Both the position numbers and the translations under genes were made by a program. From contig CAKUMB010000005.1 in assembly GCA_934667475.1 (NCBI GenBank), forward strand, positions 69,073 to 133,072: a DNA stretch of 64,000 nt, given 5' to 3'. The DNA comes from an uncultured Muribaculaceae bacterium. Its GTDB lineage: Bacteria > Bacteroidota > Bacteroidia > Bacteroidales > Muribaculaceae. This document shows, in pieces, positions 1 through 8,512 of this stretch; positions within the stretch are counted from its first letter, which is position 1, and each line of letters starts with the position of its first letter. Under the pieces are notes generated by a model. That model saw only the letters and a program-made list of their open reading frames with translations. It made no database searches and had not been told where the DNA came from.

Positions 1-503
1 CGCAAAAGCAGCGCGGAGGCAAGCAGCAGGCCAAGCCCGCCGCAGTGCCGGCCGAGGCCAGGCGGTGGCTCGATGCCCCAGGCGACTTTGCTTTTGCCAC
101 TGCGCCCGATGGCACTGTGGTGGCCTCGCCTTACAGCCGCCAGGCCGAGCTGGCCACGCTGCGGCAGCACCTCAACCTCATTCACAGCGGCACGGCAGTG
201 GGCACCGTCAAGGGGCGCAAGTTCACCCCAAGCCACGAGCTGGCTCTGTCGCAACATCTGGCCAGCGGTGCGTTTCCCGAGGTGGAGGTCGACTACCCTA
301 CGGCCATAGCCTATCTGCGCGGCGAGTCGCTGGGCGCCATAGGCGGCAGCCGCGGCTACTGCCTGCTCACCCATCGAGGCCAGCCTCTGGGTTTTGTCAA
401 CAACCTCGGCACCCGGGCCAACAACTTGCTGCCCAAGACCCTGCGCATCATCAGCCACGCCATGCCAGCAGCCGAGCCTGCCGTGCTCCATAGTCCACTT
501 TAG
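1..503 (+). CDS. RsmF/NOL1-NOP2-Sun family rRNA cytosine methyltransferase, C-terminal part
   Basis: The reading frame is open from base 3 to the TAG at 501-503, so this is the 3' end of a gene that starts before the window. The visible residues match the C-terminal RNA-binding region of RsmF-type 16S rRNA m5C methyltransferases: a stretch like 'GTVKGRKFTPSHELALS', then 'YLRGES', then a PUA-like end with 'GQPLGFVNNLGTRANNLLPKTLRI'. In the family this part follows the SAM-binding catalytic domain and helps dock the enzyme on the ribosome; the catalytic domain is not in the window. A GTG at base 45 is in frame but falls inside the domain and is not taken as the start. Family assignment is fairly sure, the exact target base is not. 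Confidence 0.75.
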   Translation, partial: QKQRGGKQQAKPAAVPAEARRWLDAPGDFAFATAPDGTVVASPYSRQAELATLRQHLNLIHSGTAVGTVKGRKFTPSHELALSQHLASGAFPEVEVDYPTAIAYLRGESLGAIGGSRGYCLLTHRGQPLGFVNNLGTRANNLLPKTLRIISHAMPAAEPAVLHSPL

Positions 504-654
504 TGCCGCGCACACAGCCTTGCGCACATACATGTTTAACGTGCTGTAAATGCCACAAAACATGACAGTTGCCGTAATGGCTCAGCGTGCTGCGTCTGGC
601 AGGCGTAGCCCCATCAGCCACTTCGAAAACTGCGAACCAAAAAGCATAAAAACT

Positions 655-686
655 CAGGCACCAGCCCCAATTGGGACTGGCGCCTG
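655..686 (-). terminator. gyrB terminator
   Basis: Two 16-base arms (655-670 and 671-686) form a near-perfect inverted repeat with no real loop and two G-T mismatches. Read on the minus strand it is followed by a T-rich run (bases 652 down to 636), about 50 bases after the gyrB stop. It may also stop transcripts arriving from the left. Confidence 0.75.
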
Positions 687-733
687 TATACATTATTATA
701 TATGTGCGCACGCGGGCGTGCACATAATTGCCG

Positions 734-2695
734 TTAAGAGTCGATGGTGGCGTAGGTGGCGTTGTCTTCAATAAACTTGCGGCGCAGAGCCACATCCTCG
801 CCCATAAGCATCGAGAACACGCGGTCGGCCTCGGCAGCGTCGCTTATGTTGACGCGCTTCAGCATGCGGCCCTCGGGGTCCATGGTGGTCTCCCACAGTT
901 GCTCGGGGTTCATCTCACCCAAACCTTTGAATCGCTGCACCTTCACCTTGTTCTCCTCGCCATTGGCATACTTGTCGATGAACTGGCGCACCTGCATGTC
1001 GGTCCAGCAGTATTCCTGCGTTTGGCCCTTGATGGCGCGGTAGAGCGGAGGCGTGGCTATGTAGAGGTAGCCGTTTTCAATCACCGGACGCATGCGGCGG
1101 AAGAAGAACGTCATGAGCAGAGTGTCGATGTGCGCGCCATCGACATCGGCATCGGTCATGATGATGATGCGGTGGTAGCGCAGCTTGCTCAGGTTGGCCT
1201 CTTTGGGGTCGTCTTCGGTGCCTATGGTCACGCCCAGGGCGCGGAATATGTTCACCACCGATTCGCTTTCAAACACCTTGTGGTCCATGGCCTTCTCCAC
1301 GTTTAGAATTTTGCCGCGCAGCGGCAATATGGCCTGGAACTCGCGGTTGCGGCCCTGCTTGGCCGATCCGCCTGCCGAGTCACCCTCCACCAGGAAGAGC
1401 TCGCTCTTGGCGGGATCCTTACACGAGCAGTCGGCCAGCTTGCCGGGCAGGCCACCGCCGCCCAGCGGACTCTTGCGCTGCACTTTGAGGCGTGCCGTCT
1501 GTGCCGCGTGGCGAGCCTGTGCGGCAAGAATTATCTTGTTGACGATTGTTTTTGCCTCGTTGGGGTGCTCCTCCAGGTAGTTGCCCAGAGCCTCGCGCAC
1601 GGCTGTTTCCACAGCTCCTATGGCCTCGGTGTTTCCAAGCTTGGTCTTGGTTTGGCCCTCAAATTGGGGCTCAAGCACCTTAACCGACACCACCGCCGTC
1701 AGACCCTCGCGGAAGTCGTCCTTGGTGATGTCCACCTTCACCTTTTCGAGCATCTTGTTGTCGTCGGCATATTTCTTGAGCGTTGCGCCCAGGCCGCGGC
1801 GGAAGCCCGTGAGGTGCGTACCGCCCTCCACGGTGTTGATGTTGTTCACAAAGGAATATATGTTTTCGTTAAACGAGGTGTTGTAGGTCATTGCCACCTC
1901 CACGGGAATTCCGCCCTTGCTGCTGCTGATGTGAATCACATCCTTGATGAGCGGTTCCTTCGACGCGTCGATGTAGCGCACAAACTCGTCGAGACCCGTT
2001 TTGGAGAAGTACACCTCCTTGTGGGGCTCGCCCTTGTCGTCCTTGTCGCGCAAGTCGGTGAGGCTCAGACGCACGCCGGCGTTCAGATATGCCAGGTCGC
2101 GCAGGCGGTTGGACAGCAGCGCGTATTCATACACCGTGACGTCGAATGTCGATGCGTCGGGGTGGAATTTGATGGTGGTGCCGTGCTCGTCGGTGTCGCC
2201 TATCACCTGCACATCGCAGGTGGGCTTGCCATAGGCATACTCTTGCATATACACCTTGCCGCCGCGGCGCACCTCGGCGCGCAGATAGTCGCTGAGCGCG
2301 TTCACACACGACACGCCCACACCATGCAGACCGCCCGACACCTTGTAGGAGCCTTTGTCAAACTTACCGCCGGCGTGCAACACCGTCAGCACCACCTCGA
2401 GGGCCGACTTGTGCAACTTCTCGTGCATGTCCACCGGAATGCCGCGGCCGTTGTCCTTCACTGTTATCGAGTTGTCCTCGCCTATGGTGACTTCTATGTC
2501 GTTGCAGAATCCTGCCAGAGCCTCATCGATGGAGTTGTCCACCACCTCACTCACCAAATGGTGCAGACCTTTGACGTGGGTATCGCCAATATACATGGCC
2601 GGACGCTTGCGCACGGCCTCCAAGCCCTCAAGCACCTGAATGTTGTTCGCTGAGTACTTTTTCTCTTCTTGTTGTTCTATTAAATCTTCTGCCAT
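734..2695 (-). CDS. gyrB: DNA gyrase subunit B
   Basis: 653 residues. GyrB is the ATPase subunit of the A2B2 gyrase that introduces negative supercoils. The GHKL ATPase part shows 'EVVDNSIDEALAG' and 'GRGIPVD' and the glycine-rich 'GGLHGVGVSCVNALS'; the TOPRIM part shows 'EGDSAGGSAKQGRNR' and 'DADVDGAHI'; the C-terminus has 'QRFKGLGEMNPEQLWETTMDP'. The tail residues and the length fit GyrB rather than ParE. The frame is open upstream to 2791, but the ATG at 2693-2695 (MAEDLIEQQEEKKYSA) matches the usual start, and the extra 32 residues would begin at the transcription start. It is a single-gene transcript with its own promoter and terminator. Very sure. Confidence 0.97.
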   Translation of the reverse strand: MAEDLIEQQEEKKYSANNIQVLEGLEAVRKRPAMYIGDTHVKGLHHLVSEVVDNSIDEALAGFCNDIEVTIGEDNSITVKDNGRGIPVDMHEKLHKSALEVVLTVLHAGGKFDKGSYKVSGGLHGVGVSCVNALSDYLRAEVRRGGKVYMQEYAYGKPTCDVQVIGDTDEHGTTIKFHPDASTFDVTVYEYALLSNRLRDLAYLNAGVRLSLTDLRDKDDKGEPHKEVYFSKTGLDEFVRYIDASKEPLIKDVIHISSSKGGIPVEVAMTYNTSFNENIYSFVNNINTVEGGTHLTGFRRGLGATLKKYADDNKMLEKVKVDITKDDFREGLTAVVSVKVLEPQFEGQTKTKLGNTEAIGAVETAVREALGNYLEEHPNEAKTIVNKIILAAQARHAAQTARLKVQRKSPLGGGGLPGKLADCSCKDPAKSELFLVEGDSAGGSAKQGRNREFQAILPLRGKILNVEKAMDHKVFESESVVNIFRALGVTIGTEDDPKEANLSKLRYHRIIIMTDADVDGAHIDTLLMTFFFRRMRPVIENGYLYIATPPLYRAIKGQTQEYCWTDMQVRQFIDKYANGEENKVKVQRFKGLGEMNPEQLWETTMDPEGRMLKRVNISDAAEADRVFSMLMGEDVALRRKFIEDNATYATIDS

Positions 2696-2788
2696 AAAAC
2701 TGACTTTTTCATGCCGTGAAAAACCACCCTCGTCGCGCCATTTAAGGCCCCTTGAACCGGTTTTTTCATACCACGGGCTAATAACATA

Positions 2789-2796
2789 CAAAAATA
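2789..2796 (-). promoter_or_regulatory. gyrB promoter, -7 element
   Basis: TATTTTTG on the minus strand fits the Bacteroidota TAnnTTTG element. Transcription would start near 2782, giving a leader of about 87 bases before the ATG at 2695. Confidence 0.55.
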
Positions 2797-2913
2797 CGAA
2801 ATTTCTTTCAAAAACCGAAAATTCCAGCCCCTAAAAAACACCAAATTTCACACGATGGTCCACACGAAAGCACAGATGCCGCTGACTGGGTTGCACGGGA
2901 CGGGCAAAAGCGT

Positions 2914-2962
2914 TAACTTTGTGTGGCCGCATGCGCGCGGGCGGATGCGGCCGTTTTTCTTT
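2914..2962 (+). promoter_or_regulatory. Promoter with immediate hairpin and T-run (possible attenuator) before the phosphatase pair
   Basis: TAACTTTG at 2914-2921 is a good -7 element. Only four bases later an inverted repeat begins (GGCCGCAT at 2925-2932, ATGCGGCC at 2945-2952), followed by GTTTTTCTTT (2953-2962). Promoter, hairpin and T-run therefore lie within 50 bases, directly ahead of the gene starting at 2983. It could be a 5' stabilising hairpin, since the start site near 2928 falls inside the left arm, or an attenuator. No gene lies in 2696-2982 apart from this and the gyrB promoter. Confidence 0.5.
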
Positions 2963-2982
2963 ACACATACTACTTTTAATAA

Positions 2983-4269
2983 ATGAAACTTACAATGAGA
3001 AAATCACTGCTACTGGCCGCACTGCTGCTCACCGCGGTGAGCGCCGCCGCTGGAATGCGCGACGACATCAAGGCCAACGCACGGCTCAGCGCCAACAACT
3101 ATTATGCCTATCCCGACAAGAATCTGCCCAAACTCACCCCGGCTCCGGCCGGCTACGAGCCTTTCTTTATGAACCACTATGGCCGCCACGGCAGCCGCTG
3201 GCTCATAAGCAAGAGCCAGTATGGCTTCCCGATAAGCCAGCTCGAGAAGGCTGCAAGCCAGGGTAAGCTCACCAAGCGCGGCCAGCAGGTGCTCGACACG
3301 CTGCGAATGGTGCGCAAGGCTTCGCACTTGCGTCTGGGCGAGCTTAGCGACATCGGTGCCGAGCAGCACCAGGGCATAGCCGCACGCATGATGCGCAACT
3401 TCCCTGAGGTGTTTGCCGGCGATGCACCCGTCGATGCCAAGTCGACTATCATAATCCGCTGCATACTGTCGATGCAAAACGAAACCGACCAGCTGAAGGC
3501 TCTTAACCCGCGCCTGCGCATCACCACCGACGCCAGCGAGCACGACATGTATTACATGAACTACACCGACACGGTGATTCCCGCTCTGCGCGAAGCCGCC
3601 ATGCCGCAGGTCGAGAAGTTTGGCGACAAGCACCTCGACCCCTCGCACATGCTTAAGGTGCTTTTCACCGACCAGAAGTGGGCCCGCGACAGCATTGACG
3701 GACGCAAGCTGCTGACGCGCCTATTTGATGTGACGGGCAACATGCAGAGCCACCACCAGTTTGAGAACGTGAACTTCTACGACCTGTTCTCGGCCGACGA
3801 CCGATACAACGTGTGGGCCTACAACAATGCCCGCTGGTATGTGCTCTCGGGCGAGACTCCGCTCACCCGCTGCCGTGTGGACTACAACCAGGCCAACCTG
3901 CTGCGCGACTTCATCAAGGCCGCTGACCGCGGCATAGCCCTGGGCCGCAACAGCGCCACCCTGCGCTTCGGCCACGAGAGCGTGCTGCTGCCGCTGGCAT
4001 GCCTCATGGGCATCAATGGCGCCGACTACCGCACCACCGACCTTGAGACGCTGGCCGACCACTGGCAGAGCAACAAGATATTTCCCATGGCATGCAACAT
4101 TCAAATGGTGTATTACCGCAAGAAGGGCAGCGACGACGTGCTGGTGAAGGTGCTGCTCAACGAGCACGAGGCCACACTGCCCGTGAAGACTGATGTGGCC
4201 CCATACTACCACTGGAGCGATGTGCGCGCCTACTTTGAAAACAAACTGGCCCAGCAGCCCAAGCCATGA
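2983..4269 (+). CDS. Secreted histidine-type phosphatase (branch 2, MINPP/phytase-like), copy 1
   Basis: 428 residues with a signal peptide (MKLTMRKSLLLAALLLTAVSAAAG). The catalytic motif of the branch 2 histidine phosphatases is present as 'NHYGRHGSRWL', whose histidine forms the phospho-enzyme. The second motif reads 'RFGHESVLLPLACLMG', where most acid phosphatases have HD and MINPP enzymes have HAE. The family removes phosphate from small phosphorylated compounds such as inositol phosphates in the periplasm; the substrate here cannot be read. It overlaps the next gene by four bases and is clearly its paralogue, so the two form one transcript ending at the strong terminator at 5641. Start: ATG at 2983; the in-frame ATG at 2995 would give a slightly shorter signal peptide. 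Confidence 0.85.
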   Translation: MKLTMRKSLLLAALLLTAVSAAAGMRDDIKANARLSANNYYAYPDKNLPKLTPAPAGYEPFFMNHYGRHGSRWLISKSQYGFPISQLEKAASQGKLTKRGQQVLDTLRMVRKASHLRLGELSDIGAEQHQGIAARMMRNFPEVFAGDAPVDAKSTIIIRCILSMQNETDQLKALNPRLRITTDASEHDMYYMNYTDTVIPALREAAMPQVEKFGDKHLDPSHMLKVLFTDQKWARDSIDGRKLLTRLFDVTGNMQSHHQFENVNFYDLFSADDRYNVWAYNNARWYVLSGETPLTRCRVDYNQANLLRDFIKAADRGIALGRNSATLRFGHESVLLPLACLMGINGADYRTTDLETLADHWQSNKIFPMACNIQMVYYRKKGSDDVLVKVLLNEHEATLPVKTDVAPYYHWSDVRAYFENKLAQQPKP

Positions 4270-5618
4270 TGCTAAAATTCAGCAACAATATGACTAAACT
4301 TGTGCAACGCTTTGCCATGGCGGCATTCACTGCCGCCGTGGCGCTGACAGCCACAGCCGCCACTCCGCGCCAGGAGATTGCCGCAGTGCCCGGCCGTGCG
4401 GCCAGCAACCACTTCGCCTATCCCTATCCGGCGCTGGAACTGCCACGCTTGTCGGCCGCACCCAAGGGCTACGAGCCGTTCTACATCGACCATTATGGCC
4501 GCCACGGCAGTCGCTGGCTCACAAGCAAGAAGAGCTATAACCGCCCAGTGGCCCAGCTTGAGCTGGCCGCTCGCCACGGTGCACTCACCCCTGTGGGCCG
4601 TGCCCTGCTCGACACCCTGCGCATGGTGGCCGATGCCGCCCGCGGGCGCATAGGTGAGCTCACCGACATTGGTGCCGAGCAACATCAGGGCATAGCCACG
4701 CGCATGGTGCGCAACTTCCCTGAGGTGTTCAGTGGCGACGCGCGCATCGACGCACGCTCGACCACAGTGATACGCTGCATTCTGTCGATGCAAAACGAGA
4801 CTATGACTCTGCGAGGCCTTAATCCGCGTCTGCGCGTCACCACCGACGCCAGCCTGCACGATATGCACTATCTGGGCTGGGGACGGGGCGAGGACACCTG
4901 CGCCAATGCGCTGCACGAGCGCATGCGCCGCCTCACCGACAGTGTGGAGCGCGCCTTGCTGCACCCCGCGCGCTTTGCCGCCTCGCTGATAGCCGACCGG
5001 CAGCTGCTGCGCGACAGCATCGACCAGCTGCGGCTAATGGCCGACGTGTTCGACGTGGCCGGTTCGCTCCAGGGCCACAAGGCCTACCGTGGCATCGACC
5101 TCTACAAGCTGTTCACCGCCGATGAGGTATATGACCTGTGGCGCAACAACAACATCTACTGGTATGTGCAGTGGGCCAATGCTCCGCAGACGGGCAACCG
5201 CATGCCCTACATCGAGCGCGCCCTGCTGGCCAACATGCTCTCGAGCGCCGACAGCGCCCTGGCCACAGGTCAGCGCGGAGCGTCGCTGCGTTTTGGCCAC
5301 GAGACCTGCCTGCTGCCGCTGGCCTGCCTCATGGAGCTTGACAGCGTGAACTACTCTTGCCGCGACCTGAGCACACTGGCCGACCACTGGCAGAACTACA
5401 ACATCTTCCCCAAGGGTTGCAACATTCAAATGGTGTTTTACCGCCGCACCGGAGCACGGCCGCCCTACAATGCAGGCGATGTGCTGGTGAAGGTGCTGCT
5501 CAACGAGCACGAGGCCACACTGCCCGTGAAGGCGGTGAGCGGCCCGTACTACCGCTGGAGCGATGTGCGCGCCTACTACGAGCGCAAACTGAGCAGGCGC
5601 ATCGACTGGACTGACTGA
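4266..5618 (+). CDS. Secreted histidine-type phosphatase (branch 2), copy 2
   Basis: 450 residues, tandem paralogue of the preceding gene. It has a signal-like N-terminus (MTKLVQRFAMAAFTAAVALTATAA if started at the ATG at 4290; the ATG at 4266 overlaps the upstream stop and adds eight residues). It keeps 'DHYGRHGSRWLTS', 'DIGAEQHQGIA' and 'RFGHETCLLPLACLM'. As in copy 1, a glutamate follows the histidine where acid phosphatases have aspartate. It is longer than copy 1 mainly by an insertion of about 15 residues after the 'DASLHDMHYLGW' region. The tandem pair points to gene duplication followed by divergence, perhaps for different phosphate esters. Substrate unknown. Confidence 0.85.
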   Translation: MMLKFSNNMTKLVQRFAMAAFTAAVALTATAATPRQEIAAVPGRAASNHFAYPYPALELPRLSAAPKGYEPFYIDHYGRHGSRWLTSKKSYNRPVAQLELAARHGALTPVGRALLDTLRMVADAARGRIGELTDIGAEQHQGIATRMVRNFPEVFSGDARIDARSTTVIRCILSMQNETMTLRGLNPRLRVTTDASLHDMHYLGWGRGEDTCANALHERMRRLTDSVERALLHPARFAASLIADRQLLRDSIDQLRLMADVFDVAGSLQGHKAYRGIDLYKLFTADEVYDLWRNNNIYWYVQWANAPQTGNRMPYIERALLANMLSSADSALATGQRGASLRFGHETCLLPLACLMELDSVNYSCRDLSTLADHWQNYNIFPKGCNIQMVFYRRTGARPPYNAGDVLVKVLLNEHEATLPVKAVSGPYYRWSDVRAYYERKLSRRIDWTD

Positions 5619-5640
5619 CGCGATGACAACGCAACCATAG

Positions 5641-5694
5641 GTGCGGGGTGCACTCACCAAGATTATGTGAGTGCACCCCGCACTGCATTTTTTT
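5641..5694 (+). terminator. Strong intrinsic terminator of the phosphatase pair
   Basis: A perfect 17-base inverted repeat (5641-5657 and 5667-5683) with a 9-base loop, followed by TGCATTTTTTT. It lies 22 bases after the stop of the second phosphatase gene. Confidence 0.92.
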
Positions 5695-5971
5695 GTTGCT
5701 GATGTGGCTGGCAACAGCGGCTGCAATCGTTTTTACCGATAGCAAAAAGCTGCGATGCCCCATGAATTGGTGCGCAATTGGTGTTTTAAGCCCACAAGCT
5801 TTGAAAAGCGGTTTTTTATCATTAATTTTGTCTATAGCAAAGGCGACATTCAATCGTGAATCTCATTTGCCGCTATCGAAACAAACCATTACCAGCGTTA
5901 TGCTTCGGCAGTGTAATGGCAGTAACTTCGCAAGCGAAAAAAGGGAAACAAAATATAAAAGCGATTGAATT
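5695..5971 (+). promoter_or_regulatory. Non-coding leader region with a candidate promoter at 5823-5830
   Basis: No gene lies between the terminator at 5641-5694 and the small ORF at 5972. TAATTTTG at 5823-5830 fits the -7 element and would give a leader of about 135 bases. Within that leader CATTAC and GTAATG arms (about 5886-5918) could pair around a 20-base loop. Confidence 0.4.
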
Positions 5972-6142
5972 ATGACAGATGTAAGGACTTTATGGATTTT
6001 GATTGTCGGTCTCACAATTGTGGGATTAATGCTGCGCGAGATTTACCGCTTCGGGCACAAGCACGGCAACATGAAGGCGATTGAATACGACGACGAGTCT
6101 GTGCTCTTCGTCGACGACGATGCCATCGAAAGCGATGACTAA
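5972..6142 (+). CDS. Small single-span membrane protein with acidic tail
   Basis: 56 residues. The N-terminus MTDVRTLWILIVGLTIVGLML forms one membrane helix (about residues 7-22), followed by a basic stretch 'REIYRFGHKHG' and a strongly acidic C-terminus (YDDESVLFVDDDAIESDD). The positive-after-helix pattern suggests the C-terminus faces the cytoplasm. I do not recognise a family. Support that it is real: ATG start, no frame break, typical codon use for the window, a sensible membrane topology, and a promoter element upstream at 5823. It lies 106 bases before the LysR gene and could share its transcript. Confidence 0.6.
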   Translation: MTDVRTLWILIVGLTIVGLMLREIYRFGHKHGNMKAIEYDDESVLFVDDDAIESDD

Positions 6143-6248
6143 GCCGCTGTGAAGCCGCACCTTTGCGTCTGCAAGCTGCCTCCCGTAAAGTGAGTGGGGC
6201 AGGGCAGTGATAAAAACTGCAAAAAAAAGTAAAGCAACAGCAAGCACT

Positions 6249-7160
6249 ATGGAACTACGGCAACTGCGTTATTTCTTGAAAACGGCCGAGCTACTCAATT
6301 TTTCTGAGGCAGCCCGGTCGCTTTGTGTTACACAAAGCACCCTGTCACAGCAAATCAAGCAACTCGAAAACGAATTTGGCGTGCAGCTGTTCGACCGCAA
6401 CAGCCACGAGGTGCGCCTCACCGAAAGCGGTCAGGAACTGCTGCCCTTTGCAGCCAAGACCCTCTCGGCCAGCGAGGCGTGCAGCCAGCACATGCTCGAC
6501 CTGAAAAACATTGTGGCCGGCACGCTTAAGATAGGCGTCACCTACTCGTTCAGCCCCATGCTCAGCGAGACTCTGCTCACATTCATCAAGCAGTATCCCA
6601 GCATAAAGCTGCGCATATTCTACAACCCCATGGAGGAGCTGCTGCTGATGCTTGAAAAGCGCGAAATCGACTTTGTGCTGGCCTTCAAGCCCGCGCGCCA
6701 CCATCCGCACATCGAGTCGCACGTGCTGTTTGAAAACCACCTGTCGGTGATTGTGGCCAAAAACCACCCGCTTGCCGCACGCGACAAAATATCGCTCACC
6801 GAGCTGCAAAACTACGACTTGGTGCTGCCAAGCCGCGGCCTTCAGGCACGCAATGCGTTCGAAAAAATGATTCAGGGCAAGGATCTCGACTTTAAGACCA
6901 ACATCGAGCTCAACGAGGTGAACATACTGCTCAAGGTGATTCGCGAGGGGCGGCTTGCCACCATACTAAGCGAGGCCTCTATAATGGGTGAGAGCGGTGT
7001 GGCGGCCGTGCGCCTTGATGTGCCCAGCGAGGAAAACACCATGGAGGGCTGCATACATGTGCTCAAAGACAGCTACATCAAGAATTCGGCGCGCGAATTC
7101 ATGCGCATGCTGTGCGACAGCGACTCGATTCGCCTGCGCGCCTATGAGTGGATCGACTGA
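6249..7160 (+). CDS. LysR-family transcriptional regulator
   Basis: 303 residues. The N-terminal winged helix-turn-helix is typical: 'MELRQLRYFLKTAELLNFSEAARSL' followed by 'TQSTLSQQIKQLENEFGVQLFDR'. The remaining 220 residues form the effector-binding domain, starting around 'GTLKIGVTYSFSPMLSETL'. Overall it looks more like the CynR/OxyR side of the family than like catabolic LysR types, but the redox cysteines of OxyR are not evident, so no ligand is proposed. The start is set at the ATG at 6249, where family members begin; the frame extends upstream to 6207 without homology. LysR proteins usually control a divergent neighbour, but here both neighbours upstream run in the same direction, so the target is not obvious. 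Confidence 0.88.
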   Translation: MELRQLRYFLKTAELLNFSEAARSLCVTQSTLSQQIKQLENEFGVQLFDRNSHEVRLTESGQELLPFAAKTLSASEACSQHMLDLKNIVAGTLKIGVTYSFSPMLSETLLTFIKQYPSIKLRIFYNPMEELLLMLEKREIDFVLAFKPARHHPHIESHVLFENHLSVIVAKNHPLAARDKISLTELQNYDLVLPSRGLQARNAFEKMIQGKDLDFKTNIELNEVNILLKVIREGRLATILSEASIMGESGVAAVRLDVPSEENTMEGCIHVLKDSYIKNSAREFMRMLCDSDSIRLRAYEWID

Positions 7161-7192
7161 GAAGTTACTATATATTTTTAAGCATAAAGCAA

Positions 7193-7239
7193 GCGGGTGG
7201 ATGCCACAATATCAACAATGTGCATCCACCCGCCTTTTT
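7193..7239 (+). terminator. Terminator after the LysR gene
   Basis: A perfect 12-base inverted repeat (7193-7204 and 7222-7233) with a 17-base loop, then CTTTTT. It sits between convergent genes and may also work in the other direction, although the minus-strand T-run is weak. Confidence 0.85.
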
Positions 7240-7270
7240 GTATGAATCACTGGCCGTGCGCCATGGGCGG

Positions 7271-8071
7271 TCACCATGAACCTCCGGCTCCGCCGCCGCC
7301 AAAGCTGCCGCCGCCAAAGCCGCCGAATCCGCCGCCAAGGCCGCTTCCGCCCGACGACCACGACGAGCCGCCGCTGCCAAAACTGCCGCCGTAGAATGTG
7401 GGGCCTATTGTGTAGCCGCCGTTGCCTCCGCCCGACTTGCGGCCAAAGGCCAGCACGCCGCCAACAATCATTATCAGCAGAAACACGCCTATGCCAATCC
7501 AGAAGTCGGCTTCGCTTAATTTGTCCTGTGCCTCCTCAAATGAATACTCGCCGGCGGCCACAGGCATGATTATGTGCAGTGCATCCCAAATGCCAGCCGA
7601 GTAGTCGCCCGCTTTAAACTGCGGAATCATTTGCCGGGTCACAATCTCGTGGCAGGCCGCGTCGGGCAGCGCGCCCTCAAGGCCGTAGCCGGTGGCAATG
7701 AACACCTCGCCCGAGCCCGAACCGTCGGTTGGCTTGGGTTTTACCAGAATCACAAGCCCGTTGCTGTATTCCTTTTGGCCCACGCCCCAGGTTTCGCCTA
7801 TTTGCTGCGCCATTTCGGCCTTGTCCATGCCTCCGAAGTCGGCCATGGTCACCACCACTATGTGGTTGCTCGTGCGTCGGGCAAAAGCCTCAAGGGTGTC
7901 TTCCATAGCCGCTGCGTCGGCAATGATGCCGGCGTAGTCGTTCACCAGCCGCGGCGGGTTGGGCTTTTCTGGCACCTGTGCCGCAGCTGGCACTGCAGCG
8001 CATATGGCCAGAGCCATTGCGGCTATCCACAGTCCGAGCCTTGCTTTAATTGTTGTCACTGTTGTCGTCAT
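7271..8071 (-). CDS. TPM-domain (YgcG-like) exported protein with glycine-rich tail
   Basis: 266 residues. A signal peptide (ending near 'ICAAVPAAAQ') is followed by a TPM domain (about residues 38-170: 'LVNDYAGIIAD', 'HIVVVTMADFGG', 'GQKEYSNGLVILVKP', 'FIATGYGLEGALPDA'), a membrane helix ('FWIGIGVFLLIMIVGGVLAF', about 192-211) and a tail of about 50 residues rich in glycine and serine. This is the usual layout of the TPM protein that accompanies LemA. TPM domains have been linked to photosystem repair in plants and to envelope stress in bacteria, but their bacterial role is poorly known. It overlaps the upstream TPM gene by 26 bases, so translation is probably coupled. Confidence 0.88.
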   Translation of the reverse strand: MTTTVTTIKARLGLWIAAMALAICAAVPAAAQVPEKPNPPRLVNDYAGIIADAAAMEDTLEAFARRTSNHIVVVTMADFGGMDKAEMAQQIGETWGVGQKEYSNGLVILVKPKPTDGSGSGEVFIATGYGLEGALPDAACHEIVTRQMIPQFKAGDYSAGIWDALHIIMPVAAGEYSFEEAQDKLSEADFWIGIGVFLLIMIVGGVLAFGRKSGGGNGGYTIGPTFYGGSFGSGGSSWSSGGSGLGGGFGGFGGGSFGGGGAGGSW

Positions 8072-8498
8072 AAGTGATTTGGTTGCTCAATTCATTGTTG
8101 TCCACCTCATCGGGCGGAAAATACTGCCTCAGGCTGCTGCCAATTTCAGCCACCACGCGGCACAGCCCGTCGGCGGCGCGGCCCTGCGACAGGTAGGACG
8201 CAAGAGTGTCTTTTTCGCTGTTCCAGAAGCCGCTGGGCACGGCGTCGTTGATGCCGCAGTCGCCAATTATGGCAAACCGGCGCGACTCGTAGGCCACCAG
8301 CACCAACACGGCGTTGCGCCGCAGGGTGCGGTACAGTCCCAGGCGATTAAACACCCGTTCGGCAGCCTTCACGGGGTCGGCCTTGCAGCGGCGTGTCACA
8401 TGCACGCAAATTTCGCCCGAGGTGTAGCGCTCGGCTGCCTCGATGGCCTGCTCGATGCGCCGCTGCTCGTCGGCGCTAAGGAAATCGGTGAGTGCCAT
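8046..8498 (-). CDS. TPM-domain protein, soluble form
   Basis: 150 residues with no signal peptide or membrane helix. The TPM fold is recognisable from 'FLSADEQRRIEQAIEAAERYTSGEICVHV' and 'LVAYESRRFAIIGDCGINDAVPSGFW', ending with an acidic tail (YDDNSDNN). It is the middle gene of the minus-strand set lemA / TPM / TPM, 14 bases after lemA and overlapping the following membrane TPM gene. This three-gene arrangement recurs in Bacteroidota. The reaction, if any, is not known. Confidence 0.85.
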   Translation of the reverse strand: MALTDFLSADEQRRIEQAIEAAERYTSGEICVHVTRRCKADPVKAAERVFNRLGLYRTLRRNAVLVLVAYESRRFAIIGDCGINDAVPSGFWNSEKDTLASYLSQGRAADGLCRVVAEIGSSLRQYFPPDEVDNNELSNQITYDDNSDNN

Positions 8499-8512
8499 AT
8501 GTGCGGGTGCTG

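Noticed and set aside
1508..2653. 381-codon plus-strand frame opposite gyrB
   Set aside because: It lies fully within gyrB on the other strand, has no recognisable domain and arises from GC-rich codon use; the same holds for the long frames opposite the FadL gene (9383-10819), the PorW-like gene (35906-37624), glgB (57720-59264), the GNAT-argG gene (46558-47694) and the TPR lipoprotein gene (51267-52985).
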